The notes under the pieces are model-generated. The model had not been told where the DNA came from, ran no database searches, and worked only from the letters and a program-made list of their open reading frames with translations. From contig JAFTNI010000026.1 in the NCBI GenBank assembly GCA_017451975.1, positions 1 to 5,524 on the forward strand: a DNA stretch of 5,524 bases, given 5' to 3'. A program made the position numbers and the translations under genes. The stretch comes from Clostridia bacterium (GTDB lineage Bacteria > Bacillota > Clostridia > Oscillospirales > CAG-272). Shown here one piece after another: positions 1 through 5,524 of this stretch. Each line of letters opens with the position of its first letter. The stretch's first letter is position 1.

Positions 1-42
1 ACCTACGAATATGTCAAGAGGTGGGATAAAGTTTGGGAGTGA
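1..42 (+). CDS. Possible 3' end of an upstream gene (partial)
   Basis: Frame 1 is open from the first base to a TGA at 40-42 and reads TYEYVKRWDKVWE. This is a charged, aromatic tail that looks protein-like, but it is only 13 residues long. Frame 2 is also open, to a TAA at 62-64 (ending KDMGIE), so the correct frame cannot be decided here. The family cannot be recognised. If real, this gene lies on the same strand and ends more than 100 bases before the promoter of the next operon. No clear terminator hairpin with a T-run follows it. Confidence 0.25.
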   Translation, partial: TYEYVKRWDKVWE

Positions 43-146
43 AAAGGATATGGGGATAGAGTAATGAAGTGTAATCTTTCCGAAATATCAAAAAATGTTA
101 TGCCTCATTACCGTTAATCTATGAAGCGATTGTTACTGCCTGCAAA
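43..146. other. AT-rich intergenic spacer, no gene seen
   Basis: This stretch is AT-rich, with stops in all forward frames and no ribosome binding site in front of a usable ORF. Only a weak 7-base inverted repeat (61-67 with 105-111) is visible. It has a 37-base loop and no T-run, so it is not a convincing terminator. The spacer separates whatever lies upstream from the promoter at 147. Confidence 0.6.
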
Positions 147-175
147 TTGACATAATGATAAAAATATGGTACAAT
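147..175 (+). promoter_or_regulatory. Sigma-A type promoter with extended -10
   Basis: A perfect -35 box TTGACA (147-152) is followed by exactly 17 bases and then TACAAT (170-175), which matches TATAAT at five of six positions. TG at 167-168 sits one base before the -10 and forms an extended -10 element. Transcription should start near base 182, giving a leader of about 57 bases before the ATG at 239. This is too short for a typical riboswitch. By sequence it is a strong vegetative promoter. It most likely drives both genes of the operon. Confidence 0.88.
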
Positions 176-187
176 AAAATAAATGTT

Positions 188-201
188 TGAAAACGTTACG
201 G
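188..201 (+). promoter_or_regulatory. Possible cre-like / LacI-family operator
   Basis: TGAAAACGTTACGG matches the left half and central CG of the catabolite-response element (TGWAANCGNTNWCA) well, but the right half fits poorly (ACGG in place of NWCA). It lies a few bases downstream of the predicted transcription start, where a bound CcpA or other LacI-family repressor would block transcription. The central AACGTT is a perfect six-base palindrome. One half-good match in an AT-rich leader can easily occur by chance. Confidence 0.25.
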
Positions 202-228
202 TATTGTGCACGCTATTTTTTATATAAT

Positions 229-232
229 GGAG
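229..232 (+). promoter_or_regulatory. Ribosome binding site that fixes the start of gene 1
   Basis: GGAG lies six bases before the ATG at 239. Upstream in-frame candidates at 206 (GTG) and 227 (ATG) have no Shine-Dalgarno at a suitable distance, and the 227 ATG actually overlaps this GGAG. This supports 239 as the true start. Confidence 0.85.
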
Positions 233-238
233 ATTCAT

Positions 239-673
239 ATGGATAATAAAGATATTCAGATATACGTTGCCATGAAGCATATGGGAAATATCGCAAAAAA
301 GGTGAAGGAGCGCCCGTTTATGCTTGCGGCTGTGCCTCACACGCTTCGTGAGCTTATTGAAGAAGCGGTAAAATCATGCATCGAGGCGTATAAGGCGCGC
401 GCAAATGGCGCGAAAAGTCCTACGCCGCTTACCGATGAGCAGTTTGACGGTATGCGCGAGCTTGGGAAGTTCGCTTTCGGCGTGCATTACAACGAAAACG
501 AGATAGACGAAGCAAAAGCGATAGAAACCGCGGTAGAAGCCGTGGCAGACGGGCTTGTGCGCGTATTCAAGGGAAACGAAGAAATAACGGAGCTTGATTC
601 GGAGCTTGAAATAACCGAGGGCGATGTTTTTACATTTGTAAGGCTTACGATGCTTTCGGGCAGAATGTGGTAA
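239..673 (+). CDS. Small acidic protein of unknown function, possible beta-grasp (ubiquitin/MoaD-like) fold
   Basis: This gene encodes 144 residues from the ATG at 239, chosen over in-frame starts at 206 and 227 because GGAG sits six bases upstream of 239. No signal peptide or membrane segment is visible, so it should be cytoplasmic. Predicted order: a strand at about residues 5-13 (IQIYVAMK), a second strand at 20-29 (ending PFML), a helix at 35-54 starting TLRELIEEAV, a loop and helical insert at 57-104 (with GKFAFGVHYNENEID), then strands at 106-111 (LVRVFK), 114-119 and 129-137 (DVFTFVRLT). The strand-strand-helix-insert-strands order and the 'EGDVFTFVRL..LSG' end resemble MoaD/ThiS-like beta-grasp proteins. 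However, the protein ends SGRMW, not Gly-Gly, so conjugation or thiocarboxylation is unlikely without processing. It is the first gene of the operon and its stop overlaps the Shine-Dalgarno of the DUF4132 gene, so it probably works with that protein. The coding call is firm. The fold is inference, and I do not recognise a named family. Confidence 0.92.
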   Translation: MDNKDIQIYVAMKHMGNIAKKVKERPFMLAAVPHTLRELIEEAVKSCIEAYKARANGAKSPTPLTDEQFDGMRELGKFAFGVHYNENEIDEAKAIETAVEAVADGLVRVFKGNEEITELDSELEITEGDVFTFVRLTMLSGRMW

Positions 674-678
674 AGGAG
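673..678 (+). promoter_or_regulatory. Ribosome binding site of the DUF4132 gene, overlapping the upstream stop
   Basis: AAGGAG starts on the last base of the TAA stop of gene 1 and lies seven bases before the ATG at 686. A ribosome terminating on gene 1 would sit on this site, so translational coupling is likely. This strongly supports both the start at 686 and a shared transcript. Confidence 0.88.
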
Positions 679-685
679 AGGGAAG

Positions 686-3600
686 ATGGATAAGGCTAAC
701 AGCTTTGACGAAAAGCACAGAAGGCGCGAGCTTTCGCAAAAATATGTTTCGGAAAGAAGAAAAAAGGCAGAGGTTATGCTTGAAAAGCTCACGGATGAAG
801 AGAAAATGTTCCTCTATCCGGGCCATTCAAAGGTACACAAATTAGAGAATGGCCTGCGCGATGCTTTGGCGGCAGGCGCGAAGCCTTCTGAATATTTGGA
901 AAAAAGCATGGCATGGCTTTTTGAAAAAGTCATTCCCGTGGAAAGAAAAGAAATGGTGCTGAGCATAGCCGACAGTCTGCGCGATTATCAGTACGGCACA
1001 AGCTATTCACGCCGTTCCTTCCGTTCAGATTCGTATGCCCCGTACGCCGATATGCTCCTGCTGTATTTGCGAAGTCAAGTCGACAGTATCCACGGTGTAT
1101 TTACGCACATGGGGGTAATGGATGTTCCGATAGCTAAGATACTCAGACGTGAGCTGTCTGACGAGGCAAACGCTTTCCTTGACGAAAATCCGCACGTTCA
1201 GGCATACGAGTCGCTTGAGCTTGCTTACGCCATAGATAACGGAGATACCGAAGCCAAGAAAGCGGTTATTTCCATAATCACGGAGGAAAACGGCAAAAGC
1301 TTTCTTTCCTATCAGCTTATAAGAGGCGTATTTTACAGCCACGATGCGGAGCTTCACGAGCTTTTGGGCAAGCTTCTCCTTGCGGCAAGGCTTCAGGAGG
1401 GGCTTCGCCAGGTCATCTGCGAAAACGCGGATTGTGGCACGAAAGAGGGTTTCCTCGCGATTTTGAAAGTGATAGATGAAAACAATCTTATTCGTTTTTC
1501 CGCCGTAAAGCGCGCGGTCGCAACGTGGATAGGGCTTGGCGCGGAAGACTCTCGCAGCCTTGAGCGCATAAGCGACAAATGTGCGGAGCTGATAAGAGAG
1601 AGCGTATGCTCCGAGGATAAGAGGCGCGAGTACCTCGGAACTTCTGACGCTCTGAAGATACATATAGCTCTCTGGAGTTATGCTTTCCACAGCGTGGAGT
1701 CGGCGGAAAAGGAAATAGAAAAAATTATCGCGCAGGGCACGAAGCATCAGGTTGTAACTGCGGGTTACTTCGTGCGTTCGACCGATGTGGGCGATATTAA
1801 GCACACGCTTGCAAAAAAAGTGCTGAGGGCTTACTCCGAGGAGATGGACGTTGCCGCAATGTGGCTGCCTTGCTTTATGCCCGATGCGCGTTATACGCTC
1901 CACGTATGGCGCAGTGAAGGCAAAAGCCCCAATATAAACAAATGGTTTGAAAGCGAAGCGGAGGCAGAGGAATTTTACGCGCTTATGTGGTCGATGTACG
2001 CTATAGCGCCAAAGAGCCGTGTTTATACTCTTTGCCCGTGGTATGACGATAAGATAGAGCAGAGCAATTTTGCAGAAAATATATGTATGATGGCGGCGGC
2101 TTTCGGCACAAACGAAAAGAGGGACGAGGCGGCTTCCGTAATAGCCGAATGCAACTCGGATATTCGAACTACTTGTATGGAAGCGGTGCTGACAAGGCCA
2201 AAAACGCAAACTCAGCGCGATACGCTGATATCTCTGCTCGCGGATAAATCCGAATATACGAGAATGCACGCCGCAGCGATAGTAAAGGGCATAGTCCTCT
2301 CCGACGAGGAATATCTGCGTATAGAGGAGCTTTTTCGCTATAAGAGCGGCGATATCCGCATGAACGCGATAGCATTGCTTATGCGCCGCAGTGACGAGAA
2401 TCTGCGTGCGTGCATCGAAAGACTTATAGGAAATATCAAGGAGGATATAAGGCTTGCCGGGCTTGATATCCTTGCACAGCTTTCAAAAGACCCAGCCAGA
2501 AAATATATCACCGACGAATTTATGCCGAGGCTTGAGGCTATGCTCTGCGGAGAAAAGCTCGGCTCGAAGGAGAAGCTGCTGCTCGAAAAGCTCCTTCCCG
2601 AAAGGAAGGAAAAGGAAACACCGAAAGCAAAACTTTTCGACGAGAGCGACATATATGATCCTGATGAATTTGATGCGGATTACACCCGAAAATGCGCCGA
2701 TGCCTTCGCCGCATATTTCCCCGATTCTGATATTCCCGCTATGCTCAAGGGTGAGAAGACGAGAAATAAGATTTTCGATTTTGGGGCAGATTGCAAGTCC
2801 GCGCGCCGGGCGGCGGAGGATATTGCATCTCTTTCAAGGCTGATAGACACGAATAAAACGCTTACCTGGTACGATAAAGACTTTGGGCGGGAGATGATGC
2901 TGGGCACGAGCGCACATGCACTCAGATGCATTGGCAGCGAAGAGATCCCTCTTGCAGAGCTTTGGAATGCGTGGGTGCGCGATAACGATATCACTAACGA
3001 AAGACTTTTCAGAGCGTTTGCAATGTACCGCGCGTATGCGAACGAAGGAAAAGGCTCTTTTTCGGAAAGCACCAAGGGCTACGCGCGCGAGGTGCTGGGT
3101 GCAGGCTTTGAGAAGGGCACGGAGGTGCTCTACAAAGCACATATCGGTCTCGTTCTTGAGTATCTTGTAAAGCAGATACCCGAAAATGAGCTGTGCCCCG
3201 TTGCTTGCGCGCTGGGGCTTTGGTTCATACGCTTTATTCCCGACGAGAGAACCATCATACAGGGCGCTCACATTCTCTCTCACAGCCAGCTCATGCTTAT
3301 ATACGAGCATCTCAAATGCAAGAATGATGCGGAGCTTGCATATATATTTCCGATAGCGGCATCTGTTTGCAGTAAATGCGTAAGAGCAGTGAAGATGCGC
3401 CCAAAGACGGATATTATAGAGGACGGACGCGGCGGCGCGTATTATGTAAATAATGCGTACAACGGATATTACCTCCATATGGCAAATAACCGTAACGATA
3501 CGACACACAGGCTTCTCGATATAAACGCGAATATCTACGCGGCGTACAGAGGGATAATCACGCGCCGTCAGCTCTATGAGGTGATGTTCGGCCGCAATCA

Positions 3601-5524
3601 TATGCGGGAATCGATGGAAACGGTTTCTACTATTGCGGCTACTATCTATGAAGAGGGCAAGAGCGTATCGGGCAAAAATATATATAGGTCAAGGCGCCGC
3701 GATGCTGTGGAGAGCGCTTTTCTCGGAAAATATAACTCAGATAAATTTGAAATAACCGACGAATACAAAAATCTCTTGCGCTTCGTGACAGAGCTTTATG
3801 AAGAGGTTATTCCTGTTATAATCGATTCCGAGATATCGCGCGGCGACAGCCCTGCCGATTATTCGGCGAGCGTTCCGGGCATATACCGCATCTACGGCGC
3901 AGAATATCTTGCAAAGATACTAGACGCTATGGGCAAGGACACCATAGACAGAAACTCCTACAGCGGCTGGGGAAGCACTTTTTCACGCAAAAGCTCACTG
4001 AGCTATCTGCTTTCAATATGCATTCCGAAGGATACGGATAGCGCCGAAACTCTCGGAAAAGCACTTGAAGGCAAAAAGATAAGCGAAAAGAGGCTTATAG
4101 AGGCGGCTCTCGTTTCGCCCGAATGGATAAAGATAATAGGCGAGCATCTCGGCATAGAATCGTTCGAATCTGTTTGCTACTACTTTATGGCGCATATGAA
4201 CGAGAAATTCGACGATAAGCGCAAGGCTATTATAGCGCGGTTTACGCCGCTTTCCGAGGATGAGCTCAATATGGGTGCTTTCGACGTGGCATGGTTCCGC
4301 ACGGCGCACGCGTCTATAGGGGAAAAGGAATTTAACTCCGTATATGATGCGGCGAAGTATATTTCCGACGGCGCGAAGCATTCCCGTGCGAGAAAATACG
4401 CAGATGCCAGCCTCGGGCGGTTCTCTGTAGATGCGGCGGAAGCAGAGATATCCGCAAAGAGAAACAAGGATCTTCTTATGGCATATCCGCTTATCCCTCT
4501 TTCGGGAGAGGACGATATATGCAGGCGTTACCTCTATATCCAGCGCTTCCGCAAGGAAAGCAAGCATTTTGGCTCGCAGAGGATTGCAAGCGAAGGCAAG
4601 GCTACCGAGATGGCGCTCAAAAATCTCGCTACCAACGCGGGATATGCCGATACGATGCGCCTTACCTTGCGTATGGAGACAAAGGTCATAGACGATAACC
4701 GCGCTCTTATGGAGGAGCAGGTGGTAGATGGCGTATCGTTCAAGATTGCGCTTGACGAAAACGGCAAAGCGAGCATATCCGTAAGCAAAGGAGGGAAAGC
4801 ACTCAAAAGCATCCCCTCGGGGCTCAAAAAGCATGAAATGGTACTTGCTCTCGGGGAACTCAAGAAAACTCTTACAGAGCAGTACAGGCGCACGCGCGTA
4901 ATGCTGGAGCAGGCAATGGAGGACGGCACGGCGTTTACGTTCGGTGAACTATCATCGCTCTGCGCGCATCCTGTTGTGTATCCTATGCTCAGAAATCTTG
5001 TGCTTATAAGCGATACGGAAGCGGGATTCCTTTGCGAAAAGGGGCTTGCTGACGTGCGCGGAGATGTGCGCGAGCTTTCAGATAAAACGGAAGTGAAGAT
5101 AGCGCATCCGTTCCACCTTTACAAGCGCGGAATATGGCGCGAATATCAGCGTTATCTTTTTGACAACAAGATAGTTCAGCCGTTCCGCCAGGTATTCCGC
5201 GAGCTTTATGTAAAAACGGCAGAGGAAATGGATATGTTACACTCTATGCGCTATGCGGGAAATCAGATACAGCCCGCAAAGACCGCCGCGACTCTCAAAA
5301 GCCGCCGCTGGATAGCCGATGTAGAGGACGGCTTGCAGAAGGTCTACTATAAGGAAAATATCGTAGCCGAGATATATGCTATGGCAGATTGGTTTTCTCC
5401 TGCAGATATAGAGGCTCCCACGCTCGAATGGGTGTGCTTTGCGGACAGACAGACCGGCGCAGAGTTGAAGATAGCCGATATCCCCGATATCATCTTCTCG
5501 GAGGTCATGCGCGACGTTGACCTC
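686..5524 (+). CDS. DUF4132 domain-containing giant protein (3' end outside the window)
   Basis: The frame is open from the ATG at 686 to the last base: 1613 codons with no stop or frameshift. Biochemical function is unknown. No signal peptide or membrane helix is seen, so it is likely cytoplasmic. Residues 1-480 are mostly helical and charged. Residues 492-599 carry four HEAT-like repeats, followed by a Lys/Glu-rich stretch and an acidic linker (652-665). Residues 909-937 form a Gly/Asn/Tyr-rich segment, and 1219-1241 hold a conserved-looking VYDAAKYISDGAKH..ARKYADA block. This whole part corresponds to the DUF5724-like region. The DUF4132 core follows (about 1280-1460), with MLEQAMEDGTAF at 1406-1417 and HPVVYPMLRNLV at 1428-1439. 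Next comes the C-terminal (DUF7737-like) region, with AHPFHLYKRGIWREYQRYLF at 1473-1492, KSRRW at 1538-1542 and IIFSEVMRDVDL at 1602-1613. Relatives are often near 1700 residues, so about 100 are probably missing. No WGR domain, P-loop or zinc-binding cluster is visible, unlike E. coli MolR/YehI, which carry WGR. Family members often neighbour MoxR AAA+ and vWA genes, which would lie downstream. Domain names are from memory of the family, not a search. Confidence 0.95.
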   Translation, partial: MDKANSFDEKHRRRELSQKYVSERRKKAEVMLEKLTDEEKMFLYPGHSKVHKLENGLRDALAAGAKPSEYLEKSMAWLFEKVIPVERKEMVLSIADSLRDYQYGTSYSRRSFRSDSYAPYADMLLLYLRSQVDSIHGVFTHMGVMDVPIAKILRRELSDEANAFLDENPHVQAYESLELAYAIDNGDTEAKKAVISIITEENGKSFLSYQLIRGVFYSHDAELHELLGKLLLAARLQEGLRQVICENADCGTKEGFLAILKVIDENNLIRFSAVKRAVATWIGLGAEDSRSLERISDKCAELIRESVCSEDKRREYLGTSDALKIHIALWSYAFHSVESAEKEIEKIIAQGTKHQVVTAGYFVRSTDVGDIKHTLAKKVLRAYSEEMDVAAMWLPCFMPDARYTLHVWRSEGKSPNINKWFESEAEAEEFYALMWSMYAIAPKSRVYTLCPWYDDKIEQSNFAENICMMAAAFGTNEKRDEAASVIAECNSDIRTTCMEAVLTRPKTQTQRDTLISLLADKSEYTRMHAAAIVKGIVLSDEEYLRIEELFRYKSGDIRMNAIALLMRRSDENLRACIERLIGNIKEDIRLAGLDILAQLSKDPARKYITDEFMPRLEAMLCGEKLGSKEKLLLEKLLPERKEKETPKAKLFDESDIYDPDEFDADYTRKCADAFAAYFPDSDIPAMLKGEKTRNKIFDFGADCKSARRAAEDIASLSRLIDTNKTLTWYDKDFGREMMLGTSAHALRCIGSEEIPLAELWNAWVRDNDITNERLFRAFAMYRAYANEGKGSFSESTKGYAREVLGAGFEKGTEVLYKAHIGLVLEYLVKQIPENELCPVACALGLWFIRFIPDERTIIQGAHILSHSQLMLIYEHLKCKNDAELAYIFPIAASVCSKCVRAVKMRPKTDIIEDGRGGAYYVNNAYNGYYLHMANNRNDTTHRLLDINANIYAAYRGIITRRQLYEVMFGRNHMRESMETVSTIAATIYEEGKSVSGKNIYRSRRRDAVESAFLGKYNSDKFEITDEYKNLLRFVTELYEEVIPVIIDSEISRGDSPADYSASVPGIYRIYGAEYLAKILDAMGKDTIDRNSYSGWGSTFSRKSSLSYLLSICIPKDTDSAETLGKALEGKKISEKRLIEAALVSPEWIKIIGEHLGIESFESVCYYFMAHMNEKFDDKRKAIIARFTPLSEDELNMGAFDVAWFRTAHASIGEKEFNSVYDAAKYISDGAKHSRARKYADASLGRFSVDAAEAEISAKRNKDLLMAYPLIPLSGEDDICRRYLYIQRFRKESKHFGSQRIASEGKATEMALKNLATNAGYADTMRLTLRMETKVIDDNRALMEEQVVDGVSFKIALDENGKASISVSKGGKALKSIPSGLKKHEMVLALGELKKTLTEQYRRTRVMLEQAMEDGTAFTFGELSSLCAHPVVYPMLRNLVLISDTEAGFLCEKGLADVRGDVRELSDKTEVKIAHPFHLYKRGIWREYQRYLFDNKIVQPFRQVFRELYVKTAEEMDMLHSMRYAGNQIQPAKTAATLKSRRWIADVEDGLQKVYYKENIVAEIYAMADWFSPADIEAPTLEWVCFADRQTGAELKIADIPDIIFSEVMRDVDL
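2159..2482 (+). repeat. Four HEAT-like repeats within the DUF4132 protein
   Basis: Four segments share a pattern of Arg followed by small and hydrophobic residues: DIRTTCMEAVL (Arg494), YTRMHAAAIV (Arg526), DIRMNAIALL (Arg558) and DIRLAGLDIL (Arg589). The key arginines are 32, 32 and 31 residues apart, typical of HEAT repeats, where the second helix of each unit begins with such a motif. This is a protein-level repeat and the DNA of the units is diverged. It suggests a curved helical scaffold that binds another protein. Flanking helical sequence may hold further degenerate units. Confidence 0.65.

Noticed and set aside
61..111. Inverted repeat GTAATGA (61-67) and TCATTAC (105-111) as a terminator
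   Set aside because: The stem is only seven AT-rich base pairs with a 37-base loop and no T-run after it. Such matches are expected by chance in AT-rich spacer.
223..228. Perfect TATAAT hexamer
   Set aside because: It has no -35 box 16-18 bases upstream and no TG extension. A transcript from it would start almost on the start codon and lose the ribosome binding site. The promoter at 147-175 is far better.
206..238. Upstream start (GTG at 206 or ATG at 227) for gene 1
   Set aside because: Neither has a Shine-Dalgarno at a usable distance, while GGAG at 229-232 is ideally placed for the ATG at 239.
671..690. Possible fusion or frameshift between gene 1 and gene 2
   Set aside because: The clean TAA stop, well-placed AAGGAG and ATG at 686 show two normal, separate genes. 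Gene 2 is in the same register (both in frame 2) but is divided from gene 1 by a genuine stop and a new ribosome binding site.
374..826. 150-codon minus-strand frame spanning the junction of the two genes
   Set aside because: It is aligned with the codons of gene 1 and runs across two plus-strand genes that have clear ribosome binding sites. Its sequence has no family resemblance.
1025..2269. 414-codon open frame on the minus strand
   Set aside because: It is codon-aligned with the real plus-strand gene, so its stops correspond to sense codons TTA, CTA and TCA, which this gene rarely uses. The frame simply ends at the sense TCA at 1025-1027. It has no ribosome binding site and a Cys/Arg/Tyr-rich, low-quality protein sequence.
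2834..3601. 255-codon open frame on the minus strand
   Set aside because: Same codon-aligned shadow effect: the plus-strand gene avoids TTA, CTA and TCA here. The product has no recognisable domain and lies wholly inside the DUF4132 gene.
4013..4834. 273-codon open frame on the minus strand
   Set aside because: Codon-aligned antisense shadow ending at the sense TCA at 4013-4015. There is no promoter or ribosome binding site, and it is opposite a well-supported domain.

Overview
The window holds the promoter and first two genes of a same-strand operon, from what looks like a low-to-moderate GC Firmicute, probably a Clostridia (Oscillospiraceae-like) anaerobe. That placement is inference. It rests on strong GGAG-type ribosome binding sites, an AT-rich leader with a near-perfect sigma-A promoter, heavy use of ATA for isoleucine and CTT/CTC for leucine, and the protein family encoded. 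No RNA gene, CRISPR array or insertion sequence is visible.

Layout: bases 1-42 may be the tail of an upstream gene (weak support). Bases 43-146 are AT-rich spacer. A TTGACA-N17-TACAAT promoter with an extended -10 lies at 147-175, followed by a short leader with a half-conserved catabolite-response-like (cre) sequence at 188-201. Gene 1 (239-673) encodes a 144-residue acidic protein that I do not recognise by name. Its order of predicted strands and helices, and its C-terminal 'EGDVFTFVRLTMLSG' segment, suggest a ubiquitin-like/MoaD-like beta-grasp fold with a helical insert. Twelve bases later, gene 2 begins at 686 and stays open through the last base, giving 1613 codons with no stop. It is a DUF4132-family giant protein (DUF5724-like N-terminal region, DUF4132 core, then the C-terminal DUF7737-like region), cut off by the window edge probably about 100 residues before its end.

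Working together: the two genes are almost certainly co-transcribed, because the Shine-Dalgarno of gene 2 overlaps the stop codon of gene 1. DUF4132 proteins are commonly found beside MoxR-type AAA+ ATPases, vWA-domain proteins and SWIM zinc-finger proteins, in loci of poorly understood function (E. coli yehI/molR are distant relatives). The unseen downstream sequence may therefore hold an ATPase and a vWA partner. The most interesting possibility is that the small protein is a dedicated beta-grasp partner of the giant helical-repeat protein. No biochemical role can be assigned to either from sequence alone.
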